Assembly: GCA_030649945.1 (NCBI GenBank)
Contig: JAUSFE010000003.1
Span: forward strand, 98,125 to 162,124
From: Dehalococcoidia bacterium
GTDB taxonomy: Bacteria; Chloroflexota; Dehalococcoidia; SM23-28-2; RBG-16-64-32
DNA length: 64,000 nucleotides
Direction: 5' to 3'
Every line of letters begins with the position of its first letter. Within the stretch, counting starts at the first letter, position 1. The position numbers were made by a program, and so were the translations under genes. This document shows, piece after piece, positions 33,453 to 41,866 of the stretch. Below the pieces are notes generated by a model, which was not told where the DNA came from, searched no databases, and saw nothing but the letters and a program-made list of their open reading frames with translations.

Positions 33453-34664
33453 TTACAGCTTGCCCTCGTCCCGCAACTGCCAGGCGTGCTCGTTGAGCGC
33501 CATGAGGCCACCGGACATCAGCGAGTGGCCGCCCAGGAGCACGGGGACCGGCGCTTCGCCCGCGGCCTGCGTGAACTCGCGCAGCCAGGGGTCGCCGATC
33601 TCGCGCCAGCGGCCGAGGTCCGAGAGGAAGCGGTCCTCGCGGCTGGCCTCGATGCGCTTGTGGGCGAGGAGGACGCGCGTGTCGATGAAGGCGGCGTCGC
33701 CCAGTTGGGCCAGCGTCTCGAAGAAGCGCGCGACGCCGGCCTCCTCCAGGTAGAAGCCCAGCAGCGAGCGAGCGGTGCCCTCGTCCACACGGCCCTCCGC
33801 CTCCATGCCGCGCTCCTCCGCGAACAGGCGCACGCGGCAGGCGGTCTCGCGCTCCAGGTACTGCCAGGCGTGCGAGCCCACGCGCCCGGCGACCACGATC
33901 TGCGCCCGTGTATCGGTGAACAGCGGCAGCACGCGGCGATAGGCGGAGACGTCCAGCTCCAGCGAGCCCAGATACGCCTGCAGGCGGCAGCCGCCCCCGC
34001 CGGTAAGCGAGAGGACCGCCAGATCCCCCGGCGCGTCGATGTCCATCTGGGTGACGCAGGTGCGCGGGAGGGCCTCGATGCTCAGGCCGGCGCGTTCGGA
34101 CAGGGCGCGGGAGAGGGCGTTGTCGCGGTCTACGGTCTCGATGGCCTGGAGGACGCGCTCAGGGCTGGGGCCCTGAGCCACAGGCGATACGGGGGTGCCC
34201 TCAGGGCTGGGGCCCCTTCGACTCCGGCTACCGCCGGGCTCAGGGCAGGTCTGAGCCACAGGAGACAGGGGGAAGCCCACGAGGTCGGAGGAGTAGGCGT
34301 TGTTGGTGACGCCGCGGCCGGCGGCGACGGCGGCGGCGACGGCCGCGAAGTCCGCCGCCGAGAAGAGGGGCACGCTGCCGCCGCCCATGTAGACGGCGGA
34401 GGCGATGGCGTGGCGGCGCAGGACCTGTGCCAGGCGGCGCCCGAAGTGGAAGTCGCCGCGGTCGAGGTCAACGGTGACGCCGGGGACATCTGCTGCCAGC
34501 GCCGCGTCGTCCGTCACCAGGACGGCGCCGGCGAAGGCCTCACCGCTGAGCGCGGTCTCGATGGCATCGAGCGAGGCCGCCCAGCGCGCGGCGCCCACGA
34601 TCTCTTCGACGTGGCTGCCGCCCAGGCCGCCCAGGAAGACGACCAGCGTGGGCCGCGCGGTCAT
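33453..34664 (-). CDS. Unknown protein with nucleotidyltransferase-like (GT-A) N-terminal domain
   Basis: A 403-residue protein. The first ~220 residues resemble MobA/CofC-type nucleotidyltransferases, with VVFLGGLGGSHVEEI, AVYMGGGSVPLFSA and the late TQMDIDAPGDLAVL strand typical of such folds. The C-terminal ~180 residues (VGSHAWQYLERETACRVRLF, ARFFETLAQLGDAAFIDTRV) do not match a family I know. Around residues 133-170 two GTGG-type REPs add a Pro/Ser-rich insert (PVAQGPSPE). Its start is 5 nt after the stop of the PfkB kinase, which suggests a metabolic link, perhaps to a phospho-sugar or cofactor. Confidence 0.6.
   Translation of the reverse strand: MTARPTLVVFLGGLGGSHVEEIVGAARWAASLDAIETALSGEAFAGAVLVTDDAALAADVPGVTVDLDRGDFHFGRRLAQVLRRHAIASAVYMGGGSVPLFSAADFAAVAAAVAAGRGVTNNAYSSDLVGFPLSPVAQTCPEPGGSRSRRGPSPEGTPVSPVAQGPSPERVLQAIETVDRDNALSRALSERAGLSIEALPRTCVTQMDIDAPGDLAVLSLTGGGGCRLQAYLGSLELDVSAYRRVLPLFTDTRAQIVVAGRVGSHAWQYLERETACRVRLFAEERGMEAEGRVDEGTARSLLGFYLEEAGVARFFETLAQLGDAAFIDTRVLLAHKRIEASREDRFLSDLGRWREIGDPWLREFTQAAGEAPVPVLLGGHSLMSGGLMALNEHAWQLRDEGKL
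34158..34260. repeat. Two GTGG-type REPs, one carrying a nested insertion
   Basis: CTCAGGGC-TGGG-GCCCTGAG plus CCAC at 34,158-34,181. A second copy begins at 34,200 but is split after GGGGCCC by about 35 bp containing CTTCGACTCCGGCTACCG and resumes as CTGAGCCAC. Both are translated in the nucleotidyltransferase-like gene. Confidence 0.72.
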
Positions 34665-34668
34665 GCGG

Positions 34669-35622
34669 CTAGCTCCGGACGGCGATGGGGGGCTCGATGG
34701 GCTGGACCTTGACGCGAGAGAGGAGGATATCGACCTCGCGGCGGTGACAGAGCTCTGTGCCGTGCGTGAGGACGGCGGCGGTGCCGGCGGCGATGCCCAG
34801 GCGCATGGCGTCGTCCATCTGCCCGCCCCTGCTGAGCGTGAGGACGACGCCGGCGAGGAAGGCATCGCCGGAGCCGACGGCGCTGACGGCGCGCACCCGC
34901 GGGGCGATGCCGCGCAGGTAGTGGTGGTCGATCGCCGCGACGGCGCCCTCGCGGCCGCGGGTCACCACGACGCCGGCGACGCCGGTGTCCTGCACCTCGC
35001 GCGCGGCGGCCAGGGTGGACTCTTCGTCGTCCAGGTGGCGGCCCAGCAGGCGCTCCAGCTCGCGGCGGTTGCCCTTCAGCATCTCGGGATGGGCCGCGGC
35101 GCCGGCGGCCAGGGCCGCCCCGTCGGCGTCCAGGACGGTGTGCGCGCCGGCCTCCACAGCCTCGTGGATGATCTCCGTGTAGAGTTCCGCCGTGAGCGGC
35201 GGGGGGATGCTGCCGGCCAGCACCAGCCAATCGCCTGGATGCAGGCGTTTGCGCAGGCGGCGGCGCAGGTCGTCGGCGTAGTGCAGGGCGGTCTCGGGAC
35301 CGGGGTCGCTGAGGATCGTGTGCATGTGGCGGGACTCGTCCAGGATGGTGATGTTGGTGCGGGTCTCGCCCTTCGTATGGATGAAGTCGGTGTCAATGCC
35401 CTGGGCCTCCAGCGTCTGCTCTATATAGCGGCCTAGGCCGCCGGGCGCGAAGCCCATGGCCAGGCTCTCGCCGCCCAGCTCGCGGACGACGCGGGAGACG
35501 TTGATGCCCTTGCCTCCAGGGTCAAAGCGGCTGGAGCTAATGCGAATGGTATCGCCGGCGACGTACTTGGGCAGGACCAGGGTCTGGTCTATCGCCGGAT
35601 TGAGGGTGACCGTGATGATCAT
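34669..35622 (-). CDS. PfkB-family sugar-phosphate kinase (1-phosphofructokinase-like)
   Basis: A 317-residue ribokinase-fold enzyme of the FruK/LacC subgroup, which phosphorylates fructose-1-phosphate, fructose-6-phosphate or tagatose-6-phosphate. The MIITVTLNPAIDQTL beginning and the substrate loop FDPGGKGINVSRVV are typical of the subgroup, and the ATP/anion-hole signature AVGSGDAFLAG is intact with its catalytic Asp. It overlaps the hpf stop by 4 nt upstream. No PTS gene is nearby, so a role as a 6-phosphofructokinase is possible. Confidence 0.88.
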   Translation of the reverse strand: MIITVTLNPAIDQTLVLPKYVAGDTIRISSSRFDPGGKGINVSRVVRELGGESLAMGFAPGGLGRYIEQTLEAQGIDTDFIHTKGETRTNITILDESRHMHTILSDPGPETALHYADDLRRRLRKRLHPGDWLVLAGSIPPPLTAELYTEIIHEAVEAGAHTVLDADGAALAAGAAAHPEMLKGNRRELERLLGRHLDDEESTLAAAREVQDTGVAGVVVTRGREGAVAAIDHHYLRGIAPRVRAVSAVGSGDAFLAGVVLTLSRGGQMDDAMRLGIAAGTAAVLTHGTELCHRREVDILLSRVKVQPIEPPIAVRS

Positions 35623-36194
35623 GGCCCCTCGGGCAGGATCATGCCGTAGTCGCCGTCCCGCCGGCGGTAGAGGAGGGCCAGCTCTTCCCGGTCGGCGTCC
35701 TTGAAGAGAAAGAAGCTGTGGCCCAGCAGCTCCATCTGCTCAATTGCCTCGGCCTCCGTCAGCGGCTTCATCGCGAACCGCTTGAGCCGGACCACGTGCC
35801 CGCCGATGATTGCCACGCCCGGCGGCAGCGACGCCTCGGCGGCGGCCTCTTCGCCCTCCACGGGCAAGCGGCTCTCCTTGTCCACCCGGCGCTCGCTGCG
35901 CAGAACGCGGCGCTCCTTGAAGCGCTTGGCCTGCTGCGAGAGGGCGTTGACGGCGGCGTCGATGGCGGCCAGCTCCTCGAAGTTCCGCTCCTCTGCGCGC
36001 AGGAAGGTGCCGTTGGCGTTCACCGTCACCTGGACCACGTAGCGGCCGTCCTCACCCTTCGCCTCGCGCCTGAGATCGACGATCGCGTGGTCGGCCATCG
36101 GCAGATAGCGGGTCAGTTTGTTCAGCCTTTCGGTCGCGTGGCGGCGGAAGCCGTCGCTGACAGAAAGGTGCTGGCCACGGAAGATGATCTCCAT
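35619..36194 (-). CDS. hpf: Long-form ribosome hibernation promoting factor
   Basis: A 191-residue protein with the N-terminal HPF/YfiA domain (residues 1-100, MEIIFRGQHLSVSDGFRRHA), a linker and the C-terminal dimerisation domain (about 130-190, VVRLKRFAMKPLTEAEAIEQ, DYGMILPEG). This long form joins 70S ribosomes into 100S dimers in stationary phase or stress. It is first in a unit with the PfkB kinase and the gene at 33,453, behind a recognisable promoter. Confidence 0.95.
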   Translation of the reverse strand: MEIIFRGQHLSVSDGFRRHATERLNKLTRYLPMADHAIVDLRREAKGEDGRYVVQVTVNANGTFLRAEERNFEELAAIDAAVNALSQQAKRFKERRVLRSERRVDKESRLPVEGEEAAAEASLPPGVAIIGGHVVRLKRFAMKPLTEAEAIEQMELLGHSFFLFKDADREELALLYRRRDGDYGMILPEGP

Positions 36195-36274
36195 ACCGTC
36201 TCCTAGCTAACTCGCCTTCCGCCTCAGGCGGATGGCGAGACGCGTCTGAATTCAGGCTTCCTCTCAGGACTTCC

Positions 36275-36303
36275 ATTGTAGAACGCCCCCGAAGGGCCTT
36301 CAA
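36275..36303 (-). promoter_or_regulatory. Promoter of hpf
   Basis: On the minus strand TTGAAG (36,298-36,303), 17-nt spacer, TACAAT (36,275-36,280), about 80 nt upstream of the hpf ATG. The leader contains the palindrome TCCGCCTGAGGCGGA (36,218-36,232), a motif seen in similar form elsewhere in the window. Confidence 0.65.
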
Positions 36304-36330
36304 CCGGAACTGGACCGCCCGTCCCCGCCG

Positions 36331-37092
36331 CTAGTCCTCGCGGGCGAAGGTGAGGGCGAAGACGGCCTCTGCGCCGGCATGAAGCAGGACGCGGGCGCAG
36401 GCGTCCAGCGTTGCACCGGTGGTGATCACGTCATCCACCAGGAGGATGCCGCCGCTGACCGCAGGCCGGCCCGGGGCGAAGGCGCCGGCCACGCCGGCCC
36501 GCCGCGCCTCTTCGTCCGGCTGGCGGACCTGGGGCACGCCGCCGCGCGCCCGGCGCAGGGCCTTCGCCGCGAGCGGCAGGCCGGTCTGACGTGAGATCTC
36601 GCGGGCGAGGAGCTGCGACTGGTTGTAGCCGCGCTCGCGCTGCCTGTGGCCGGAAAGAGGCACCGGGACGACGGCCTGGACCGGGGGCGACCACTCCCGC
36701 AGGCGCTCCGCCATGAGCGCACCCATGACCGGCGCCAGGGCGGAGAGACCGTTGAACTTGAACGCGTGCACCGCCTCGCGGACCGGCCCTTCGTAGACGA
36801 AGGCGGCGCGCGCGGCGTGGAAGGCGGGCCGGCGGCGGCGGCAGCGGTAGCAGACAAGCTTGTCCGCCTCTGGCGGATCGCCCCTGCCTTCGCCGTCTCG
36901 CGGCGCCCAGCAGACGGAACAGCGGGGCGGCCCCGCGGGCGCGGCCACGGCCAGGCACGGATCGCAGAGGAAGGCGCCGAAGGCCCCGCAGCCGGCGCAG
37001 CGCGGGGGAAACAGCAGGTCCAGCGCCCGGTCCCAGAGACGGGAGGCGATGGGTAAGCGGCCGGCCGCTGGTAGCTGGGCTTCCGGAGTCAT
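36331..37092 (-). CDS. comF: ComF-family phosphoribosyltransferase-like protein
   Basis: A 253-residue protein with the N-terminal zinc finger (CAGCGAFGAFLCDPC and CSVCW, CYRC) and a C-terminal PRTase domain with the PRPP motif ILLVDDVITTGATLDACA (about 210-227). VVPVPLSGHRQRERGYNQSQ is typical of ComF, which acts in uptake of transforming DNA in several bacteria. No other competence gene is in the window. Confidence 0.93.
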   Translation of the reverse strand: MTPEAQLPAAGRLPIASRLWDRALDLLFPPRCAGCGAFGAFLCDPCLAVAAPAGPPRCSVCWAPRDGEGRGDPPEADKLVCYRCRRRRPAFHAARAAFVYEGPVREAVHAFKFNGLSALAPVMGALMAERLREWSPPVQAVVPVPLSGHRQRERGYNQSQLLAREISRQTGLPLAAKALRRARGGVPQVRQPDEEARRAGVAGAFAPGRPAVSGGILLVDDVITTGATLDACARVLLHAGAEAVFALTFARED

Positions 37093-37138
37093 GTGTCCTC
37101 TCGCGATCGCGCTCCGCCCTGCTGTGTCCCGAACGCCG

Positions 37139-37240
37139 TGCGTCCCACCCGCCCGCCCGGGAGGTTTATGGGGGGACGCCCCCCAGGGCCCCCGGCGGGG
37201 GCTGCGCCCCCTGCACCCCCGCTTCCGCTGGCCGCACGAA
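37139..37240. repeat. GC-rich ~100-bp interspersed repeat, copy A
   Basis: Starts CGTCCCACCCGCCCGCCCGG and contains GGGGGGACGCCCCCC, then a Gly-rich palindrome with CTGCGCCCCCTGCACCCCCG. Related copies are at 56,423-56,522 and 58,364-58,450. It lies between comF and the PLP lyase gene. Confidence 0.75.
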
Positions 37241-37258
37241 CCGGTTCTCGCGGCGCGG

Positions 37259-38575
37259 TCAGGACGCCTCTTCCTTCGTCATGCGGTCTATGTAGTCCAT
37301 GATCACGTTGCGCACGATGCCGCGGTCGGGGACCTTGTCCAGCATGCCGTACATGGCCGCGCTGCCGCCCGCCGCCGGCCCCTCCGACTGCACGCTGGCG
37401 ACCGCGGTCTGCAGGTCGGCGAGGAACGGCCCCACGATGTCCTTGTGCGCCGGCGTGACCATGAGGTGCAGGCTGGGCGGGAGCTGCTGGCGGTCCGGGT
37501 GCCAGCCGAGCGCGTCGAGGGCGTCGCCGACGGCGTAGATGTCCACGCTGTCCGAGGCGAAGGCGAAGACGCTCATATCGGGCTCGCCCAGGACGCGCAG
37601 GCCGGGGATGGCGTTGATGCCATCCTTGAGCGCCTGCGTGGTCTCCATGATGACGCGGGCGAGGCGCGTGTAGCCGTCCTCGCCCAGGTAGTTGAGGACG
37701 GCCCAGGCCGCGGCGATGGCGCCGCCCGGCCGGCTGCCGGTCATGGTGGGCGAGCCGTAGAGCCCGCCGGGCCAGTCCGTGGTGGCGAAGTACTGGTAGC
37801 GGCGATAGGCGGCGTCCCGGTACATGACGGCGGAGGCGCCGCGGGCGGCGAAGCCGTACTTGTGCAGGTCTGCGGAGATGGAGGACACGCCGGGCACGCG
37901 GAAGTTCCACGGCCGCACCGTGTAGCCCAGCCTCTCCACGAACGGCAGCAGGTAGCCGCCCAGGCAGGCGTCCACGTGGCAGGCGACGCCGATCTCCGCG
38001 GCGAGCGCCGCCAGCTCCGGGATGGGGTCTATGGTGCCGAACGGGTAGTTGGGCGCCGAGCCGACGACGAGGACGGTGTTGGGCGTGACGGCCTTGCGGG
38101 CGGCGGCCGCATCCGCGCGGAGGTCTTCGCCGACCGGAATCGGGACGACCTTCACGCCCAGGTAGTGGGCGGACTTCTCGAACGCCGGGTGGGCGCTGAC
38201 GGGCAGCAGCATCTCCGGCTCGGTGATCGCCTTCTCCGCGCGGGCCCAGTCGCGGGCGGTCTTCACGGCCATGAGGATGCTCTCCGTGCCGCCGGAGGTC
38301 ATGTTGCCGGCGGCCAGCGGCAGGCCCAGCAGGTGCGCCGTCATGGAAACGACCTCTGACTCGAACTTCTTAAGGCTCTTGAAGGCGCCGGGGCCCAGGC
38401 CGTTGGTGAAGAAGGCGGTGGCGTAGGCATCCTTCAGCACGGCCGCCACGTCCTCGCCGGCGAAGTAGACCAGGCTCCAGATCTTGCCGCCGCGCCAGTC
38501 GGCATCGCCGGAGAGGGCGTCGCGTAATTCGCTGGATACCTGGTCTTGGGACTTGCCGGTGGATGGCAGTTTCAT
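37259..38575 (-). CDS. PLP-dependent lyase, sphingosine-1-phosphate lyase-like (paralogue)
   Basis: A 438-residue fold-type I PLP enzyme with the same motifs as the one at 18,743: [27 protein letters not shown] and SADLHKYGFAARG with the Schiff-base lysine. The ATG at 38,573-38,575 is preferred because AAGGAG precedes it at the correct distance. It appears to stand alone, with no FGGY kinase next to it. Substrates could be a sphingoid or another phosphorylated amino alcohol. Confidence 0.86.
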   Translation of the reverse strand: MKLPSTGKSQDQVSSELRDALSGDADWRGGKIWSLVYFAGEDVAAVLKDAYATAFFTNGLGPGAFKSLKKFESEVVSMTAHLLGLPLAAGNMTSGGTESILMAVKTARDWARAEKAITEPEMLLPVSAHPAFEKSAHYLGVKVVPIPVGEDLRADAAAARKAVTPNTVLVVGSAPNYPFGTIDPIPELAALAAEIGVACHVDACLGGYLLPFVERLGYTVRPWNFRVPGVSSISADLHKYGFAARGASAVMYRDAAYRRYQYFATTDWPGGLYGSPTMTGSRPGGAIAAAWAVLNYLGEDGYTRLARVIMETTQALKDGINAIPGLRVLGEPDMSVFAFASDSVDIYAVGDALDALGWHPDRQQLPPSLHLMVTPAHKDIVGPFLADLQTAVASVQSEGPAAGGSAAMYGMLDKVPDRGIVRNVIMDYIDRMTKEEAS

Positions 38576-38645
38576 CAGGACTCCTTGCCAGAACACACGA
38601 TGGCGTCATCGTAGCAGCCGCTATCGCCCGCTTCAACGGCGCGCC

Positions 38646-38651
38646 TACAAT
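38646..38651 (+). promoter_or_regulatory. Possible -10 element of the MFS gene
   Basis: TACAAT 12 nt before the ATG at 38,664; a short or absent leader is implied. No good -35 box is seen. Confidence 0.35.
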
Positions 38652-38663
38652 GGCCTCACACTC

Positions 38664-39965
38664 ATGGAAGTGAGCGAGTCCCTCCCTATCGCCACGGGGG
38701 CAGAGGCGATCGTGCGGCCGCGCTTCCTCGGCATCGAGGCGCTGGCCGCGCTGCGCCACCGCGACTTCCGCATCCTCTGGCTGGGCATGCTGCTCTCCAG
38801 CAGCACGATTATGTTCCAGTGGTTCGCCGTCGGCCGGCTGATTGAAAGCTACTTCCCACGCGTTCTCGGCGAGAACTTTCCCATCCTGCTGATGTTGGGC
38901 ATCGCCGGGCTCACGCGCGGGCTGGGGATGTTCATATTTTCGATTGCAGGCGGCGTCCTGGCGGACCGCTTCGACCGGCGCAACCTGGCGATCTTCACGC
39001 AGATCGCCGGTATGGCGCTGTCCGGGTCGTTCGCGCTGCTGATCGCGCTGGACTGGATAGAGCTGTGGCACGTATTCGTGCTGCTCTTTGCGGTGGCGGC
39101 GACGCAGGCGTTCGACATGCCCGCCCGGCAGGCGCTGATCCCGCAGTTAGTGGAGCGGCGCGACATCACCAACGCCGTGGCGCTGTTCACCGTTGCCATG
39201 CAGACCTCGTTCGCGTTCTCGCCGTTGCTGGCCGGGTACCTCCTGGACGCCCTCGGGATCGCCGGCACCTACGCCGCCAGCATCACGGGCCACGCGGTGC
39301 TGCTGGTGGCGCTGCTCTTCATCCGGCACAAGGGACGGCCGGACAGCCGCATGCACACGGGCATTCTGGCGCAGGTGGGCGACGGCATCGCCTACGCCCG
39401 GCACGATACACGGGTGCTGGGCATCCTGGCGATGAGTTTCGTGATCAGTTCGCTCAGCATGTCGGTGATCATCAACCTTTCGCCGTTCTGGATCCTGCGA
39501 GTACTGGACGTGGGACCGGCCACCTGGGGGCTGCTTGCGGCGGTGTGGGGCGTGGGCTCGGTGCTCACTTCGTACACGCTCTCGGGCCGGGGCGACTTCC
39601 GGCACAAGGGGCGGATGTTCCTGGTATCGTCGCTGCTGTTCTCGGGGCTGTTCGTCCTCTGGGGGCTCGTGCGATCGCCCGTGTGGTTCGGGACGATCCA
39701 GTTCTTCATGGCTATCTGCATGACCACCAACTTCGTCACCGCATCGGCGATCATCCAGAACCTGGTGCCGGACGAGGTGCGCGGCCGCGTAGTCTCGCTG
39801 TTTGGCCTGAACCAAGCGATCGCGCTGACGACGGGTATCGCGATCGGCGCCGTCGCCGAAGTGGGCGGGGCCACGACCGTGGTCCCGCTGCTGGGCGTGA
39901 CGCAGATAGCGCTACTGAGCGGGCTGGCTGTCTTCACCTTGCCGCGGCTGCGACACGTCCACTAG
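38664..39965 (+). CDS. MFS transporter (EntS/MFS_3-like)
   Basis: A 433-residue integral membrane protein with about 12 hydrophobic segments. The A-like loop motif GGVLADRFDRRNLA (about 95-110) and the mid-protein loop with FDMPARQALIPQLVERRDITN are typical of the MFS_3 group that exports siderophores or drugs. The direction and substrate are unknown. It starts close to a TACAAT box and is followed after 14 nt by moaD. Confidence 0.85.
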   Translation: MEVSESLPIATGAEAIVRPRFLGIEALAALRHRDFRILWLGMLLSSSTIMFQWFAVGRLIESYFPRVLGENFPILLMLGIAGLTRGLGMFIFSIAGGVLADRFDRRNLAIFTQIAGMALSGSFALLIALDWIELWHVFVLLFAVAATQAFDMPARQALIPQLVERRDITNAVALFTVAMQTSFAFSPLLAGYLLDALGIAGTYAASITGHAVLLVALLFIRHKGRPDSRMHTGILAQVGDGIAYARHDTRVLGILAMSFVISSLSMSVIINLSPFWILRVLDVGPATWGLLAAVWGVGSVLTSYTLSGRGDFRHKGRMFLVSSLLFSGLFVLWGLVRSPVWFGTIQFFMAICMTTNFVTASAIIQNLVPDEVRGRVVSLFGLNQAIALTTGIAIGAVAEVGGATTVVPLLGVTQIALLSGLAVFTLPRLRHVH

Positions 39966-39979
39966 ACTGATTCCGCGAC

Positions 39980-40240
39980 ATGGGTAAGGCGAAGGTGCGG
40001 TTGTTTGCGCGGCTGAGCGAGCTGGCCGGCGCCCGCGAGACCGAGGTGGAGGTGGGCGAGGGGCTGACGGCGGGTGACGTCTACGCGCTGCTCTGCCGCC
40101 GCTGGCCGGCGATGTCCGGGCTGGCAGGCTCGCTGATGTACGCCGTCAACGCCGAGTACGTGCCGCCCGGGCACCCCGTGCGCGCCGGCGACGAGGTGGC
40201 GCTGGTGCCGCCCGTGAGCGGGGGCGCGCATGCTGTTTGA
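39980..40240 (+). CDS. moaD: MoaD-like molybdopterin synthase small subunit, extended beyond GlyGly
   Basis: An 86-residue ubiquitin-fold protein with the sulfur-carrier sequence. The fold is normal (VRLFARLSELAGARETEVEV, EVALVPPVSGG), but the usual C-terminal Gly-Gly is followed by Ala-His-Ala-Val. MoaD must expose Gly-Gly for adenylation and thiocarboxylation, so a protease would have to trim four residues, or the annotated stop differs from reality. The last 11 nt overlap the start of moaE. Within the window moaC and moaA are found at 57,461 and 58,516. Confidence 0.85.
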   Translation: MGKAKVRLFARLSELAGARETEVEVGEGLTAGDVYALLCRRWPAMSGLAGSLMYAVNAEYVPPGHPVRAGDEVALVPPVSGGAHAV

Positions 40241-40649
40241 GTTGACCGCGGCGCCGCTGGACCCGGCACGGCTGGTGGAGCACGTGCGCCGGGACGAGGC
40301 GGGCGCCATCGCCCTTTTCTACGGCGTGGTGCGGAATAACAGCATGGGCCGCCGGGTCCTCTACCTGGAGTACGACGCCTACGCGGAGCTGGCGACGAAG
40401 GTGATGCGGCAGATAGCGGAGGAGATCAGGGAACGCTACCCGGTGACCGATATCGCCATCCAGCACCGGACGGGACGCCTGGAGATAGGCGAGACGTCGC
40501 TCCTGGTGGCGGTGTCTTCGCCGCACCGCCGGGAGGCGTTCCAGGCCTGCCACGCCCTGGTGGACCGCTTCAAGGAAGTGGTCCCGGTGTGGAAGAAGGA
40601 GGTGTGGGAGGGTGGCGAGGAGTGGATAGAGGGCGAGGCGGTGACGTGA
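40230..40649 (+). CDS. moaE: Molybdopterin synthase large subunit
   Basis: A 139-residue MoaE. The conserved GAIALFYGVVRNNSMGR, LEYDAYAELA and the catalytic-lysine stretch VPVWKKEVWEGGEEWI are all intact. MoaE and MoaD convert cyclic pyranopterin monophosphate to molybdopterin. It overlaps the end of moaD by 11 nt. Confidence 0.95.
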   Translation: MLFELTAAPLDPARLVEHVRRDEAGAIALFYGVVRNNSMGRRVLYLEYDAYAELATKVMRQIAEEIRERYPVTDIAIQHRTGRLEIGETSLLVAVSSPHRREAFQACHALVDRFKEVVPVWKKEVWEGGEEWIEGEAVT

Positions 40650-40752
40650 TTGGCCACATGGACGCAGCTGGACGGATTACTCCTGAACTTTGGCGCCGGC
40701 AGGTTGCAGGTTAAGCTCCCTGGTACTTTAGGCCCTTCACCGGTGATCATCT

Positions 40753-41325
40753 GTGCTCGCCTCTGGCTCAAACAGGGCGGCGACCCCCGTGACTGAGGAA
40801 GTCCTGCTGCCGCCCGGCCAGGACCTGCGCTACTGCCCGCACTGCGCGGCCCCGCTCATCGTCCGTTTATTGCCCACGGAAGACCGCGCCCGGCTGGTCT
40901 GCGACCGCGACCATATCCTGTACGTCAACCCGAAGCTGGTCGTCGGTGTCATCCCGGAGCGGCGGGGGCGCATCCTGCTGCTGCGCCGCGCCATCGAGCC
41001 GCGCTACGGCGCCTGGACCTTCCCGGGCGGGTTCATGGAGATCGATGAGTCGGTGGAGGAGTGCGCGGCGCGCGAGGCGCACGAGGAGACGGGGCTGCAC
41101 GTACAGGTGCTGGATCTCGTGGGCGTCTACTCCAAGCCCTGGCCGCAGGGGCCGGCCATCGTCTCCATCGTCTTTCGGGGTCGCGTCTCCGCCGGGCGTA
41201 TCGCCGCCGGCCGCGAGGCGCTGGAGGCGCGCTGGTTCGACCCGCGGGACATCCCCTGGGACGAGCTGGCCTACGATACGACCCGCTGGGCGCTGAGCGA
41301 CTGGCTGGAGAGGGACGCATCATGA
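40753..41325 (+). CDS. NUDIX hydrolase with zinc-ribbon-like N-terminus
   Basis: A protein of about 178-190 residues (GTG at 40,753 or at 40,789). The NUDIX box [20 protein letters not shown] with the following ETGL is complete. The N-terminal CPHCAAPLI and later Cys resemble the NudC-type zinc ribbon of NADH pyrophosphatases. Likely substrates are NADH, ADP-ribose or similar nucleoside diphosphates. Confidence 0.85.
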   Translation: MLASGSNRAATPVTEEVLLPPGQDLRYCPHCAAPLIVRLLPTEDRARLVCDRDHILYVNPKLVVGVIPERRGRILLLRRAIEPRYGAWTFPGGFMEIDESVEECAAREAHEETGLHVQVLDLVGVYSKPWPQGPAIVSIVFRGRVSAGRIAAGREALEARWFDPRDIPWDELAYDTTRWALSDWLERDAS

Positions 41326-41400
41326 CGCGCCCCTGCGGGCGCCTTCGCACCCGCCTTCGCACGTGCGTGGGCCGTATCCCCCCACCCGACCCCGCCCGGT

Positions 41401-41424
41401 GGAGGCCTGAAGGCGCTCCGCTAC
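41401..41424. repeat. REP-like hairpin
   Basis: GGAGGCCTGAAGGCGCTCC followed by GCTAC; a variant of the ACCTGAAGGT hairpin with altered stem. Confidence 0.65.
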
Positions 41425-41480
41425 GGGCTTGAGGCGCGCGCGACGGCCGTCAATCGTCCGTTGTTGCCCGGCCGACCGGC

Positions 41481-41581
41481 GTAGGGGCGCAGCAACACGA
41501 TCGTGCGTCTTCCGGAAATGATGCGCCTTCGCAGGCCAGCCGCCAGCCGGCTATACGTGCGGATGGTTGCTGCGCCCTTAC
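41481..41581. repeat. BIME-like 101-bp element with inverted REP ends
   Basis: GTAGGGGCGCAGCAAC at the left end and GTTGCTGCGCCCTTAC at the right end form near-perfect inverted ends. A second element of the same size is at 54,373-54,474 with different internal sequence. Confidence 0.75.
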
Positions 41582-41629
41582 ATCCGCCTTCGCACCGGCG
41601 CGGGCTGTAGCCCCACCGCACGCCCCCGT

Positions 41630-41652
41630 GGAAGCCTCAAGGCATCCGCTAC
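41630..41652. repeat. REP-like hairpin, degenerate
   Basis: GGAAGCCTCAAGGCATCC followed by GCTAC. Confidence 0.55.
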
Positions 41653-41792
41653 GGGCTCACTGCGCGGGCGACGGGCGTCGGTGGTCTGTCGTTGCCCGGC
41701 CCACCGCCGCAGGGGCGCAGCTTGACGCGCCCACACGGCGCGACCGCGTTCGTGAGGGCGCCGACCATTTCCCGCGACCGTGCGCCGCGGTT

Positions 41793-41818
41793 GCCGGCAC
41801 CTGAAGGTGGCGGCCTAC
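41793..41818. repeat. REP-like hairpin
   Basis: GCCGGCACCTGAAGGTGGCGGC followed by CTAC; the ACCT-GA-AGGT core is perfect and the outer stem differs from other copies. Confidence 0.7.
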
Positions 41819-41842
41819 GTTTACCCCACCCCGCTCCCCCCT

Positions 41843-41866
41843 GGGCGCAGCATGCTGCGCCCCTAC
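41843..41866. repeat. Perfect palindromic REP next to the DnaC-like stop codon
   Basis: GGGCGCAGCATGCTGCGCCC is a perfect 20-bp palindrome followed by CTAC. On the minus strand the DnaC-like stop TAG (41,866-41,868) directly abuts the foot, giving TAGTAG. Confidence 0.78.

Larger units (their letters stand above)
41326..41865. other. Repeat island between the NUDIX gene and the DnaC-like gene
   Basis: About 540 bp without a gene, filled with diverse GTAG-footed hairpins (41,401, 41,481-41,581, 41,630, 41,793, 41,843) with unrelated stems. Two near copies of GCGGGCGACGGGCGTCG-type sequence also occur. Confidence 0.65.

Noticed and set aside
36195..36274. Riboswitch in the hpf leader
   Set aside because: Only one palindrome (TCCGCCTGAGGCGGA) is seen, and the same motif occurs elsewhere within genes; no known riboswitch pattern was recognised.
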